The notes under the pieces: model-generated
Told to the model about the DNA's origin: nothing
The model's input: only the letters and a program-made list of their open reading frames with translations
The model's database searches: none
Translations under genes and position numbers: made by a program
DNA from: Bradyrhizobium viridifuturi
GTDB taxonomy: Bacteria; Pseudomonadota; Alphaproteobacteria; Rhizobiales; Xanthobacteraceae
Direction: 5' to 3'
NCBI RefSeq assembly: GCF_001238275.1
Contig: NZ_LGTB01000019.1
Coordinates: forward strand, 82,142 to 146,141
DNA: 64,000 nucleotides
Part shown: one piece after another, positions 7,696 to 17,371 of the stretch
Layout of the letters: every line of letters begins with the position of its first letter
Numbering within the stretch: the stretch's first letter is position 1

Positions 7696-8670
7696 ATGTT
7701 GACCGCGATCATCGCACTGGCGGCCGCCGGGCTGGCGCTGACCTTGTTGCTGACCTTGGCGACGCAAATCGGCGTGGCGTTGATCCAGCGCGCCTTTCCG
7801 CCGCAGGGCCGCATGGTCGATGTGGCCGGCGCGCGGTTGCATGTGGTCGAGCTCGGACCGCGCGATGCCGCGGGGCCGCCCATCGTGATGCTGCATGGCG
7901 CAAGCTCAAATCTCCGCGCGATGCAGCCGCTCGGCGAGCGCATTGCCGGGACGCGCCGGGTGATCCTGGTCGACCGGCCGGGGCACGGCTGGAGCACGCG
8001 CGAGCGCGTCGCGGATTCGATGCCCGAAATCCAGGGCCGGATGATCGTGGAGGCGCTGAACAAGATCGGCGTCAGCAGCGCGATCGTGGTGGCGCATTCC
8101 TGGGCCGGCGCGCTTGCGCTGCGCATGGCGCTCGATCATCCGGAGCGCGTTGCAGGCCTCGTGCTGCTCGCCCCGGTCGCCTATCCCTGGCGAGGTGGCG
8201 CCGGCCGCTATAATGATGTGATCTCGACGCCGCTGATCGGGCCGTTGCTTGCACACACGGTCACGCTGCCGCTCGGCTATCTCGTCGCCAATTCAGGCGC
8301 GAGCGGTGTGTTCGCGCCGCAGCCGATGCCGGACGATTTCGTCCGCGACAGCGCGACATTGCTGTTACTGCGCCCGCGCGAATTCACCGCCAATGCGCGC
8401 GACCTCGTCACGTTGAAAGCCGCTGTCGTTGAACAGGCGCCGCGCTATGCGGAAATCAAGGCGCCGCTGTCGATCCTGTCGGGTGACGTCGACAAGACGG
8501 TCACGACCGGCATCCATTCGCGGCTGCTCGCAGCCACAGTGCCGCACGCAAAGCTCATCGTGCTGCCCGGCGTCGGCCACATGGTGCAGTACGCCGCGTC
8601 CGATCTGGTGGCCTCCGGGATCGAGACGATGGCCGACCGGATGACGCGGGACATTGTGACGGCGCAATAG
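7696..8670 (+). CDS. Membrane-anchored alpha/beta hydrolase
   Basis: 324 residues from ATG 7696; a TTG one codon earlier is the alternative. An N-terminal hydrophobic segment (residues 3-30) probably anchors it. The hydrolase core shows the oxyanion motif VMLHGASSN (66-72), DRPGHGWS (93-100), the nucleophile elbow AHS135WAG, an acid in LSGDVDKTV and the catalytic His in LPGVGHMVQ. The fold covers esterases, lipases and C-C hydrolases, so the substrate is not predictable. The gene precedes poxB by 108 bp on the same strand and could be cotranscribed with it. Confidence 0.8.
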   Translation: MLTAIIALAAAGLALTLLLTLATQIGVALIQRAFPPQGRMVDVAGARLHVVELGPRDAAGPPIVMLHGASSNLRAMQPLGERIAGTRRVILVDRPGHGWSTRERVADSMPEIQGRMIVEALNKIGVSSAIVVAHSWAGALALRMALDHPERVAGLVLLAPVAYPWRGGAGRYNDVISTPLIGPLLAHTVTLPLGYLVANSGASGVFAPQPMPDDFVRDSATLLLLRPREFTANARDLVTLKAAVVEQAPRYAEIKAPLSILSGDVDKTVTTGIHSRLLAATVPHAKLIVLPGVGHMVQYAASDLVASGIETMADRMTRDIVTAQ

Positions 8671-8778
8671 CCGCCGCCTGGTCGCCGCGCGAATGTGATC
8701 CGGCAAGACTTGCGCCGCCGTGTGGCGCCGAACATCATGTCACGCGCGGTTTTCCGGTTTCATCAAAGGACGTCTCTC

Positions 8779-10515
8779 ATGCGGATCGACAACATCGCCG
8801 ACCTCATCGCCGAAACCCTTGCCCAGGCCGGCGTGAAGCGCATCTACGGTGTCGTCGGCGACAGTCTCAACGGCTTGACCGAGGCTCTGCGCAAGCGCGG
8901 CACGATCGACTGGCTGCATGTGCGCCACGAAGAGGTGGCAGCGTTCGCCGCCGCCGCCGAATCCCAGATCACGGGCGATCTTGCGGTGTGCGCAGGTTCC
9001 TGCGGGCCGGGCAATCTGCATCTCATCAACGGCCTGTTCGACGCGCATCGCAGCCGTACGCCGGTGCTGGCACTGGCGGCGCAGATACCGTCGGCCGAGA
9101 TCGGCGGCGGCTATTTCCAGGAGACCCATCCGCAGGACCTGTTCCGCGAATGCAGCCATTATTGCGAGCTGGTGTCGGATCCGGCGCAGCTGCCCTACAT
9201 GCTGGAGAACGCGATCCGCGCCGCGGTCGGCAAGCGCGGCGTCGCGGTGCTGGTGCTGCCGGGCGACGTCGCGATGCGGCCGGCGCCGAAGCGCGACATC
9301 GCGCCGAATGCCGGCCTGCTGCCGCCGGTGCCGGTGGTGCGTCCGGCGGATGCCGAGCTGAACGCGCTGGCCGCGCTGCTCAACGGCGCGAAGCGCGTCA
9401 CGCTGTTCTGCGGCCGCGGCTGCGCTGGGGCGCATGACGGCTTGCTCAAGCTCGCCGAGACGCTGAAGAGTCCGATCGTGCATGCGCTCGGCGGCAAGGA
9501 ATATGTCGAATACGACAACCCCTACGACGTCGGCATGACCGGCTTCATCGGGTTCTCCTCCGGCTATGCCGCGATGCATGGCTGCGACGTGCTGCTGATG
9601 CTCGGCACCGACTTCCCCTACAAGCAGTTCTTCCCGACCGGCATCAGCATCGCCCAGGTCGACCTCCGTCCCGAAAATCTCGGCCGTCGCTGCAAGCTCG
9701 ATCTCGGCATCGTCGGCGATGTCGGCGAGACCATCGCCGCGCTGTTGCCGAAGCTCACCCCGAAGACCGACCGCAAGTTTCTCGACGCCAGCCTCGCGCA
9801 TTACAAGGACGCCCGTGCCGGGCTCGACGATCTCGCCCGCGGCAAGCCGGGGCAAAAGCCGATCCATCCGCAATACCTAGCGCGGCTGCTCAGCGAGCAG
9901 GCCAGCGAAGATGCGGTGTTCACCGCCGATGTCGGCACGCCGACGATCTGGGCCGCGCGCTATTTGAAGATGAACGGCCGCCGCCGGCTGGTCGGCTCCT
10001 GGGTGCACGGCTCGATGGCCAATGCGATGGCGCATGCGATCGGCGCGCAGGCGACGCAACCCACCCGGCAGGTGGTGTCGATGTCCGGCGACGGCGGCTT
10101 CGCCATGCTGATGGGCGATCTGATCACGCTGACCCAGGCCAAGCTGCCGGTGAAGGTCGTGATCTTCAACAACAGCGTGCTCGGCTTCGTCGCGCTGGAG
10201 ATGAAGGCCGCCGGCTTCATCGAGACCGGGGTCGATCTGAAGAATCCGGATTTCGCGGCGATGGCCCGCGCGATGGGTATTCACGGCGTCAGGGTGGAGG
10301 ATCCCGGCGAGCTCGAGGGCGCGATCCGCAACGTCTTCGCGCATGACGGCCCGGCCGTGCTCGATGTCGTGACCGCGACGCAGGAATTGTCGATGCCGCC
10401 GACCATCACGCTGGAGCAGGTGAAGGGCTTCAGCCTGTGGGTGCTGCGCGCCGTGATGAGCGGCCGCGGCGACGAGGTGGTCGACCTCGCCAAGACCAAT
10501 CTCCTGCCGCGCTGA
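8779..10515 (+). CDS. poxB: Pyruvate dehydrogenase (quinone)/pyruvate oxidase
   Basis: 578 residues, a full-length three-domain ThDP enzyme. The N-terminal pyrimidine-binding domain has the activating Glu in HVRHEEVAAFAA (about 51). The middle FAD-type Rossmann domain covers about 185-330. The C-terminal domain has the ThDP/Mg motif GDGGFAML..NN (about 437-463). The overall pattern (VVGDSLNGLTEALR, CGPGNLHLINGLFDAHRS) is that of PoxB, which oxidises pyruvate to acetate and CO2 and passes electrons to ubiquinone at the membrane. ATG 8779 has an AAAGGA ribosome site 8 bp upstream. It converges on the cytochrome c gene across a strong hairpin. Confidence 0.88.
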   Translation: MRIDNIADLIAETLAQAGVKRIYGVVGDSLNGLTEALRKRGTIDWLHVRHEEVAAFAAAAESQITGDLAVCAGSCGPGNLHLINGLFDAHRSRTPVLALAAQIPSAEIGGGYFQETHPQDLFRECSHYCELVSDPAQLPYMLENAIRAAVGKRGVAVLVLPGDVAMRPAPKRDIAPNAGLLPPVPVVRPADAELNALAALLNGAKRVTLFCGRGCAGAHDGLLKLAETLKSPIVHALGGKEYVEYDNPYDVGMTGFIGFSSGYAAMHGCDVLLMLGTDFPYKQFFPTGISIAQVDLRPENLGRRCKLDLGIVGDVGETIAALLPKLTPKTDRKFLDASLAHYKDARAGLDDLARGKPGQKPIHPQYLARLLSEQASEDAVFTADVGTPTIWAARYLKMNGRRRLVGSWVHGSMANAMAHAIGAQATQPTRQVVSMSGDGGFAMLMGDLITLTQAKLPVKVVIFNNSVLGFVALEMKAAGFIETGVDLKNPDFAAMARAMGIHGVRVEDPGELEGAIRNVFAHDGPAVLDVVTATQELSMPPTITLEQVKGFSLWVLRAVMSGRGDEVVDLAKTNLLPR

Positions 10516-10549
10516 TCGCCGCGGCAGGGCATTGTCAGATCAGAGAGCA

Positions 10550-10587
10550 AGAACGGGATGGCGCTTCGAGGAAAGCCATCCCGTTCT
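10550..10587. terminator. Perfect 13-bp hairpin between convergent poxB and cytochrome c genes
   Basis: AGAACGGGATGGC pairs exactly with GCCATCCCGTTCT across a 12-nt loop. It lies between two converging stop codons (10515 and 10606). No T-run follows, so this is a bidirectional or Rho-assisted terminator or an RNA-stabilising stem. Confidence 0.6.
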
Positions 10588-10605
10588 AACGTCCGATACC
10601 GCCGA

Positions 10606-11001
10606 TTACTGCTTCTGCTTGCCGTCCTTGTCGAAGGACGAAATGTAGGCCCAAACGTTCTGGGCCTCGGTCTCGTTCTTGATGCCGGCGAACGCCATCT
10701 TGGTGCCGGGGATCTTGGCCTTCGGATCCTTGATGTATTCGAGGAACTGATCCTTGTTCCAGGTGATGCCGGAATTCTTGTTGGCATCGGAATAGTTGTA
10801 GTCCGGCGCGGTGCCGGAGTGGCGGCCGTCGAGGCCGTTGAGCTCGGGGCCGACCTTGTTCTTGGCGCCCTCGCCGATCGCGTGACAGGCGAGGCATTTG
10901 TTGAACGAGGTCTTGCCGGCGGCGGCATCCTGCGCCAGCGCGGAGGATGCTGTGGCCAGCGATGTGACGACCGCCAGCGCGCTCAAGGTCTTTAGGTTCA
11001 T
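10606..11001 (-). CDS. Class I cytochrome c (c2/c550 type), periplasmic
   Basis: 131 residues. The signal peptide MNLKTLSALAVVTSLATASS is cleaved near ALAQ. One haem site C36-L-A-C39-H40 is present, and Met102 in GTKMAF is the sixth ligand. Size and loops match the small soluble electron carriers (CycA/isocytochrome c2) that shuttle electrons between the bc1 complex and oxidases. The start at 11001 is preceded by GAAGAGAACCCC. It is transcribed away from glcD. Confidence 0.88.
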   Translation of the reverse strand: MNLKTLSALAVVTSLATASSALAQDAAAGKTSFNKCLACHAIGEGAKNKVGPELNGLDGRHSGTAPDYNYSDANKNSGITWNKDQFLEYIKDPKAKIPGTKMAFAGIKNETEAQNVWAYISSFDKDGKQKQ

Positions 11002-11235
11002 GGGGTTCTCTTCGTTTCGTCCCGGGAGGTAGTGATCTTTTGTGGCATGTCCGGCTTGGACAGGACAAGCCACGAAACTTTGACAGGTTTCATGACCGCC
11101 CGCTTGTCCGAGAGAGAACTCGCCCTTGCGGCGCGGGGCAATCCGACCTTCGGCCGGGCGACTGAAACAGGTGCAGACGTGATTGATTTGTCGTAACAAA
11201 TCGGCAAAGGGCAAAAGCCCGCGGAGGGAACACCG

Positions 11236-12728
11236 ATGTCCATCATGATGCCGGCGGCCGACCAGGCCGTGCTTTCACGCCGCGCCGAGATCGTGGCCGC
11301 CCTGCGCACCATCGTTCCGGGCGAGGGTGTGATCGATAGCGCCGCCGAGATGCTGGCCTATGAATCCGACGGCCTGACCGCCTATCGGCAGCCGCCGATG
11401 GTCGTGGTGCTGCCCGATACCACCGAGCAGGTCGCGAAGGTCCTCAAATACTGCCAGGGGCAGGGCATCAAGGTGGTGCCGCGCGGCTCCGGCACCTCGC
11501 TGTCCGGCGGCGCACTGCCGCTCGCCGACGGCGTGCTGCTGGGCCTCGGCAAGTTCAAGCGGATCCGCGAGATTGACTTCGACAACCGTGTCGTTGTCAC
11601 CGAGCCCGGCGTCACCAACCTCGCGATCAGCCAGGCGGTCGCCCATGCCGGCTTCTACTACGCGCCCGATCCGTCGTCGCAGATCGCCTGCTCGATCGGC
11701 GGCAACGTCGCGGAGAATTCCGGCGGCGTGCATTGCCTGAAATACGGCATGACCACCAACAACGTGCTGGGCTGCGAGATCGTGCTGATGAACGGCGAGA
11801 TCCTGCGCATCGGCGGCAAGTCCGCCGAGAATGCCGGCTATGATCTGATGGGCATCATCACCGGCTCGGAGGGCCTGCTCGGCGTCATCACCGAGATCAC
11901 GGTGCGCATCCTGCAGAAGCCGGAGACGGCGCGTGCGCTGATGGTCGCTTCGCCGAGGTCGAGGCGGCCGGCGAATGCGTGGCGCGGATCATCGGCGCCG
12001 GCATCATCCCGGGCGGCATGGAGATGATGGACAAGCCCGCGATCCACGCTGCGGAGGCCTTCGTTCATGCCGGCTACCCGCTCGACGTCGAGGCGCTGCT
12101 GATCATCGAGCTCGACGGCCCCCAGATCGAGGTCGACGAGCTGATCACGCGGGTCGAGACCATTGCCAAGGGCTGCGGCTCCGTGACGCTGCAGATTTCC
12201 AATTCGGAAGCCGAGCGCAACCTGTTCTGGGCCGGCCGCAAGGCCGCATTCCCCGCGGTCGGGCGCATCTCGCCAGATTATCTCTGCATGGACGGCACCA
12301 TCCCGCGCGGCGCGTTGCCGAAGGCGCTGGCGCGGATCCGCGACCTCTCGGAGAAATACGGCCTCGGCGTCGCCAATGTGTTCCACGCCGGCGACGGCAA
12401 TCTGCACCCCCTGATCCTCTATGATGCCAACAAGCCGGGCGAGATCGAGAAGGCCGAGGCGTTCGGCGCCGACATCCTGCGCTGCTGCGTCGAGCTCGGC
12501 GGCGTACTGACCGGCGAGCACGGCGTCGGCATCGAGAAGCGCGATTTGATGCCGGAGATGTTCACCGAGATCGACCTCAGCCAGCAGCAGCGGCTGAAAT
12601 GCGCCTTCGATGCCGAGGGCCTGCTCAACCCCGGCAAGGTGTTTCCGACGCTGCATCGCTGTGCCGAGCTCGGCCGCGTCCACGTCCACGCCGGCAAGCT
12701 GGCGTTTCCGGACATCCCGCGGTTCTAG
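11236..12728 (+). CDS. glcD: Glycolate oxidase FAD-binding subunit, one frameshift
   Basis: FAD-linked oxidase. The PCMH-type FAD domain (residues 1-235) has VVPRGSGTSLSGGAL, DPSSQIACSIGGNVAENSGG and GSEGLLGVITEITV. The C-terminal oxidase domain has RKAAFPAVGRISPDY, NVFHAGDGNLHPLI and GEHGVGIEKR. GlcD oxidises glycolate (or lactate) to glyoxylate with GlcE and GlcF. The two halves lie in different frames. Restoring one G at about 11947 (GTCGCTTC to GTCGGCTTC) gives a continuous 497-codon gene. The length of 1493 nt fits one lost base. glcE and glcF are 3.2 kb downstream. Confidence 0.88.
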
Positions 12729-13138
12729 TACCGTCTCAGCAGGCCGACCGCCGCGCCGCTGTCGCCATATGTCGTGCAGGCTCTTTTCGGGTCTTCGATC
12801 AATTCCGCTCGGACGCGCTTGAAGGTCTTTCCGGCCGCTTCGGACACTTCGGGGCGGAATTTATCCGGATCATAGTCATTGCCGTCGTGGGCCTTGATGG
12901 CCGCGTCAAAGGCGTTGATCATTGCCATCGCGGCATCAGGGCTGCCGAGCGCCCTTGCGCCGAGTTGAACGCCGCCGGCGCCATCGGCCTCATAGCCGGT
13001 GCAGCGTTGTTCGAGCACGGCAGCCGCAGTGGCGAGCTGTTCGACGAACGTTGCCTCGGCGTCGGTGAGAATTGCAGCACGCGCCTGTCCTGCCACCATC
13101 ATCGAGAGCAGCGCGACGGCCATCAGTTTGATGTTCAC
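12725..13138 (-). CDS. Secreted hypothetical protein with two Cys
   Basis: 137 residues. The signal peptide MNIKLMAVALLSMMVAGQARA is followed by a helical mature protein with LEQRCTGYEAD and KRACTTYGDSGAAVGLL; its two cysteines could pair. I do not recognise the family. It ends in a 4-bp overlap with the stop of glcD on the other strand, so the two transcripts converge with no spacer. Codon use is like its neighbours. Confidence 0.65.
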   Translation of the reverse strand: MNIKLMAVALLSMMVAGQARAAILTDAEATFVEQLATAAAVLEQRCTGYEADGAGGVQLGARALGSPDAAMAMINAFDAAIKAHDGNDYDPDKFRPEVSEAAGKTFKRVRAELIEDPKRACTTYGDSGAAVGLLRRY

Positions 13139-13363
13139 TGGGCGGTTCTCCCTGCGGCGGTCGCGCCGCGACCAAAATCACCGGTCGCCGAACGATACAT
13201 TTCGACGGATTGTGCTCACCAACCGATAACCTTAACCGATGCTTGCCGCGACGGCCGTCAGGGCCACCGCTGCGCGTCGTGCAGTTTGCGGTCCGCACCA
13301 TTTACACGGCCTTCAACTGTTCCCCGGTATTTTCCCAAGATGCATGTCTTCGGGAACACATCG

Positions 13364-14509
13364 ATGCCCAGCCTGGCCGATCAGCTGGCGCTTTCGCGCA
13401 ATCGGCCCGCAGGTTTCGACTACATGCGGATCGCGCTGGCGACGACGATCATTTGCCTGCACGGTGCGAACGTGACGCTCGGGCTCGGCCGGGCGCTGGA
13501 GATCCAGAGCACGTTGCGCATCGGCATCGCGATGATCCTGGCGCTGTTCTTCTCCCTGAGCGGCTTCCTGGTGACGGCGAGCCTGCAGCGCTGCAAGAGC
13601 CTGATTTCCTTCCTCGGGCTGCGCGTGCTTCGGATCGGGCCCGCGCTCGCGGTCGAGACCACGCTGTCAGCCATCATCATCGGTTCGGTCTTCACCGAAC
13701 TGCCGTTGGCGCAGTATGTAGCCGACCCGAAATTCCATGCCTATTTCCTCAATATCGTCGGCGACATCCATTACGAGCTGCCGGGCGTCTTCCTGCACAA
13801 TCCGCTGCCGGACGTGGTGAATGCCCAGCTTTGGACGGTGCCGTACGAATTGTGGTGCTACGTCGTGCTGGCGCTGCTCGCGGTGACCACGATCTGCTTC
13901 AATCGGGTCGCTTACCTTGTGTTCCTGGTGATCGTTCAGGTCGCGCTGGTGAGCTACGACGTCTATCGCTGGGAGGAAGTGCCGATCCAGCTTCGCCCGC
14001 ATCTTCTGGTGTTCTGCTTCCTTGCCGGCGTCGGCTTCTACCTCTGGCGCGACAAGGTGCCGTTCAACCGCACCATCTGCCTGCTGGCGCTGGTGGCCTG
14101 CGCCGCCGGCATGGCGAACGGGCGCGGCGACGCGCTGGCACCGGTGCCGGCCGCCTATGTCGCGTGCTATCTCGGACTGATGAATCCACGGCGGAGTTGG
14201 ATCGTGTCGTCAGGCGATTACTCCTACGGGCTCTATCTCTACGGCTTCGTCATCCAGCAATGCGTTGCCTCGTTCGGGCCGCCCGTCCAGCACTGGTACC
14301 TGAACATCCTGATCAGCCTGCCGCTCGCCTTCGGTGTCGCCATCGCGTCCTGGCATCTCGTCGAGAAACATGCGCTTCGGCTCCGGGGCCATGTCGAGAC
14401 GTTCGAGGCCGCGGTGCTGTCGCGGATCGCGATCGTCGGCTTCTGGCGCAGGCCGCCGGAACGGGTCGAGCTGCCCGCATCCCTCGGCAACAGCAGCGCA
14501 TCGATCTGA
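13364..14509 (+). CDS. Acyltransferase-3 family membrane protein
   Basis: About 381 residues from ATG 13364 (MPSLADQLALSRNR); an ATG at 13340 would add eight. I prefer 13364 because GGGAA lies 7 bp upstream. The acyltransferase-3 (OafA/NodX-like) fold shows about ten membrane segments, FFSLSGFLVTASL early, RVLRIGPALAVE, LWTVPYELWCYVVLALL, and DYSYGLYLYGFVIQQ near the end. Such proteins O-acetylate surface polysaccharides or lipids. The acceptor is unknown. It lies between glcD and glcE but is not functionally linked to them. Confidence 0.82.
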   Translation: MPSLADQLALSRNRPAGFDYMRIALATTIICLHGANVTLGLGRALEIQSTLRIGIAMILALFFSLSGFLVTASLQRCKSLISFLGLRVLRIGPALAVETTLSAIIIGSVFTELPLAQYVADPKFHAYFLNIVGDIHYELPGVFLHNPLPDVVNAQLWTVPYELWCYVVLALLAVTTICFNRVAYLVFLVIVQVALVSYDVYRWEEVPIQLRPHLLVFCFLAGVGFYLWRDKVPFNRTICLLALVACAAGMANGRGDALAPVPAAYVACYLGLMNPRRSWIVSSGDYSYGLYLYGFVIQQCVASFGPPVQHWYLNILISLPLAFGVAIASWHLVEKHALRLRGHVETFEAAVLSRIAIVGFWRRPPERVELPASLGNSSASI

Positions 14510-14555
14510 CCCGTGCTCGCGGGAAGGATTTGCATCCTCCCCGCGGCGCCACAGC

Positions 14556-15041
14556 TCACAGCAGCGCGTATTGCATCCGCTCGCGCTTGGCCAGCAGCGG
14601 CAGCGCCTGCTCCGCGATATAGGTCTTGAAATAGGCGCTCTCCGCATGCGCCTTGAACGCCGCTTCGTCCTGGAACAGTTCGTAGAACAGGAACTGCGCC
14701 GGATTGTCCTTGCCGCGGCCGATCAGGAACAGCTTGGTGCCGGGGTCCTTCTGCGCCTCGGGCAGGAAGCTGTCGAGGATTGCCGCGACCTTGTCGGCCT
14801 GGCCCTCCTTGGCTTCCCACTGCGCCACGACCAGAAGGCCTGATGTGTTGATCGCATCGCTGATGGTTCTCGTGCTCATCGCATAGTGTTTCATTGGTAG
14901 TCCTCCGTTGCTTTGCTCCGATCGCGCTTGCGATCCGGCCCAGGGCGAGACACCGGCGATCGTCATGATCGCGGCGAACGAACCGATGGCCGATCGTCGG
15001 GTGAGCATCATCGTCGTGGTGGGAAGTTCCGAACGTTGCAT
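14556..15041 (-). CDS. Putative quinol monooxygenase (ABM domain) with Tat signal
   Basis: 161 residues. The start region contains a twin-arginine motif TRRSAIGSF with a hydrophobic run, a Tat export signal. The C-terminal 95 residues form an antibiotic-biosynthesis-monooxygenase domain: LVVAQWEAKEGQADKVAAI, GTKLFLIGRGKDNPAQFLF and YELFQDEAAFKAHAES. This cofactor-free family oxidises quinols or aromatic metabolites. It is divergent from the ArsR-type regulator at 15233, which is likely to control it. A second regulator/ABM pair of different make-up lies at 29928/30501. Confidence 0.78.
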   Translation of the reverse strand: MQRSELPTTTMMLTRRSAIGSFAAIMTIAGVSPWAGSQARSEQSNGGLPMKHYAMSTRTISDAINTSGLLVVAQWEAKEGQADKVAAILDSFLPEAQKDPGTKLFLIGRGKDNPAQFLFYELFQDEAAFKAHAESAYFKTYIAEQALPLLAKRERMQYALL

Positions 15042-15232
15042 GATCGCCTCCAGATGATTTGCGCCAACCGTCGTGCCGGCCAACCGCAAGGCGAGAGATA
15101 GTGGATCGCTCTGTGGGCTCGGTTAGGCGGCGATCGAAGTGTCGATGTCGTGAACATTTCGACCATGATCGAAGCGTTGCGGCGGCGCGGCGTGCGACAA
15201 ATGGATGACTTCGACCGACGCCGGAGCCGGCC

Positions 15233-15922
15233 ATGCAGACCATCGCCCCCGAGCTTGCGGACCTCGCCGCCCTGATCGCCGATCCCGGCCGCGCCGGCAT
15301 CCTGTCGCGCCTGATGGACGGACGCGCGCAGACTGCGAGCGAGCTGGCGCGGGTCGCGGGCGTGACGCCGCAGACCGCGAGCTGGCATCTGGCGCGGCTG
15401 GTCGAGCGTGCGCTGCTCAAGGTCGAGCGGCGCGGTCCGCGGCGCCTCTACCGGCTGGCCACCCCGCTGGTTGCGCAGATGCTCGAGGGGATGATGACGG
15501 TTGCGGCGATCGATCCGCATCCGTCACGGCCGCCGCCGTGGATCGATGCGGAAATGCGCCGCGCCCGGACCTGCTACGACCACCTTGCCGGCGAGCTCGG
15601 CGTTGCGGTCACCGACGCGATGCGGGAACACGGCCACCTCCGCCTCGACCAGGAAGCCGGCGAGCTGACCTCGTCGGGCCGCGCATTTCTCCGTGATCTC
15701 GGCATCGACCTGCGATCGCCGGCACGAAGCCGGCGGCTGCTGTGCCGGCCCTGTCTCGACTGGAGCGAGCGGCGTCCGCATCTGGCCGGGCGGGCAGGGG
15801 CCGCGGTTGCCGACCTCGCGTTGCAGCGCGACTGGATCCGGCGCCGGCCGCAGGGCCGTTCGGTCGAGATCACCGAGGCCGGGCTCGTCGCATTCAGGGA
15901 CCTGTTTGGCGCGCGCATTTGA
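15233..15922 (+). CDS. ArsR-family transcriptional regulator
   Basis: 229 residues. The N-terminal winged helix (about 8-75) has AALIADPGRAGILSRLMDG, the recognition region AGVTPQTASWHLARL and the wing ERRGPRRLYRL. The C-terminal 140 residues are the extended effector domain seen in long ArsR relatives, with a Cys motif RRLLCRPCLDWSERRPHLAG. It is divergent from the monooxygenase gene across a 191-bp gap, the usual arrangement of a local repressor and its target. The ligand is unknown. Confidence 0.8.
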   Translation: MQTIAPELADLAALIADPGRAGILSRLMDGRAQTASELARVAGVTPQTASWHLARLVERALLKVERRGPRRLYRLATPLVAQMLEGMMTVAAIDPHPSRPPPWIDAEMRRARTCYDHLAGELGVAVTDAMREHGHLRLDQEAGELTSSGRAFLRDLGIDLRSPARSRRLLCRPCLDWSERRPHLAGRAGAAVADLALQRDWIRRRPQGRSVEITEAGLVAFRDLFGARI

Positions 15923-15954
15923 TTTCGGGGCCAAATTTCGTTACCGCCTAGCGG

Positions 15955-17184
15955 GTGGAAACGCTCAAAGTCAGAGACAGCAAGGACGTCGAAGATGTGG
16001 TGCGCGCGGCTATCGCCAGCGAGCAGCCGCTCGAGGTCATCGGCCATGGATCGAAGCGCGCCATCGGCCATCCGATGGCGACCAATGCGGTTCTCGACGT
16101 CTCGGTCCTCAATGCGGTCACGTCCTACGAGCCGAACGAGCTGATCATCACCGTCGAGGCCGGCGCGCCGCTCGCCGACGTGCAATCCCTGATCGACGCC
16201 AAGAACCAGCAATTCGCCTTCGAGCCGATGGATACCTCCGTGCTGCTTGGCAGCGCGGGCGCCGGCACGATCGGCGGCATGATCGGCGCCGGCCTTGCCG
16301 GTCCGCGCCGCATCAAGGCCGGTGGCGTCAGGGATCATCTGCTCGGCGCCCACGCCGTGTCCGGGTTCGGCGACAGCTTCAAGACCGGCGGGCGGGTGGT
16401 GAAGAACGTCACCGGCTACGACCTCTGCAAGCTGCTGACCGGGTCCTGGGGCACGCTCGCGGTCATGACCGAGGTGACGCTCAAGGTCATGCCGAAGCCG
16501 GAAGCGGAACGCACGCTGGTGCTGCGCTCCCTCGACGACGTCACCGCCAACAAGGCGATGACGGCGGCGCTGGGCTCGCCCTTCGACGTCTCGGGCGCGG
16601 CGCACCTGCCCGGCTCAGTGCTGCGGTCCGCCACCGGGGCGCTCGCCGGACTCGCGGCCTCCGGCCAGCCGGTCACCCTGGTCCGGCTCGAGGGGATATC
16701 GGCATCGGCGGCACACCGGGCCGCGTCGCTGAGCCGGACACTTTCGTCCTATGGAGCGGTCGACAGCCTTGCTGACGACGCCTCGGTTGCGATCTGGAGC
16801 GCGCTGCGCGACGTGGCGCCGTTCGCCGCGAACGGTGCGCTCGGGGCCTGGCCGGTGTGGCGCATCGTATGCCCGCCGGCTTCGGGCGGTGTGCTGGGGC
16901 AGGCGCTGGCGCGCTCAACCGGCGGCGACGTCATCTATGACTGGGGCGGCGGGCTGATCTGGGCCGCGGTGCCGCCGAGCGCAGACGCGCAGGCATCCCT
17001 GGTCCGCGGTCAGGTCGAGGCGATCGGCGGGCACGCCACCCTGATCCGGGCCACCGAGGACGTGCGCCGTGCGGTCGACGTGTTCCAGCCGCAACCGGCC
17101 GGGCTTGCCGCGCTCGGCGAGCGGGTGCGGGCGAGCTTCGATCCGCGGTCGGTCCTCAACCGCGGCCGGATGACCAAGACATGA
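15955..17184 (+). CDS. glcE: Glycolate oxidase FAD-binding subunit GlcE
   Basis: 409 residues from GTG 15955; no better start exists before the regulator's stop. The FAD-binding PCMH domain is clear: GHGSKRAIGHPM, DTSVLLGSAGAGTIGGMIG and FKTGGRVVKNVTGYDLCKLL. GlcE forms the membrane-peripheral glycolate dehydrogenase with GlcD and GlcF. The last codon and the TGA stop (17182-17184) lie inside the first copy of a 34-bp intergenic repeat, so the repeat supplies the end of the reading frame. glcF follows after 187 bp of repeat sequence. Confidence 0.9.
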   Translation: METLKVRDSKDVEDVVRAAIASEQPLEVIGHGSKRAIGHPMATNAVLDVSVLNAVTSYEPNELIITVEAGAPLADVQSLIDAKNQQFAFEPMDTSVLLGSAGAGTIGGMIGAGLAGPRRIKAGGVRDHLLGAHAVSGFGDSFKTGGRVVKNVTGYDLCKLLTGSWGTLAVMTEVTLKVMPKPEAERTLVLRSLDDVTANKAMTAALGSPFDVSGAAHLPGSVLRSATGALAGLAASGQPVTLVRLEGISASAAHRAASLSRTLSSYGAVDSLADDASVAIWSALRDVAPFAANGALGAWPVWRIVCPPASGGVLGQALARSTGGDVIYDWGGGLIWAAVPPSADAQASLVRGQVEAIGGHATLIRATEDVRRAVDVFQPQPAGLAALGERVRASFDPRSVLNRGRMTKT

Positions 17185-17356
17185 TCCGGAAAAGTGCGAA
17201 GCGGTTTTCCGGAAAGATCATGTGGAAACAAGACATGATCCGGAAAAGTGCGAAGCGGTTTTCCCTCGCGACAAACGCGGAACGCGTTTGCGCGGAGATC
17301 ATGCCCAAACAAGGAGCTGAAGCGCGATGACGATTCTACCTCATCTCATCGCGCTT
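17177..17356 (+). repeat. Composite intergenic repeat between glcE and glcF
   Basis: Two exact direct copies of a 34-bp unit (17177-17210 and 17231-17264, starting AGACATGATCCGG and ending GCGGTTTTCC) are spaced 54 bp apart. They are followed by CTCGCGACAAACGCGG..GCGTTTGCGCGGAGATCATG (to 17303), then an 11-bp perfect stem AAGCGCGATGA/TCATCGCGCTT at 17320-17356. Related copies lie at 4731-4795 and 54420-54489. The block splits glcE from glcF and contains the glcE stop. Confidence 0.85.
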
Positions 17357-17371
17357 TAGAGGCGGGGCTGC

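Noticed and set aside
11236..12728. Programmed frameshifting in glcD and the other broken genes
   Set aside because: No slippery heptamer or downstream pseudoknot; the same base class is missing in unrelated genes.
17320..17356. tRNA or attachment site suggested by the strong hairpin near glcF
   Set aside because: No cloverleaf, no anticodon arm, no integrase; it is part of a repeat family.
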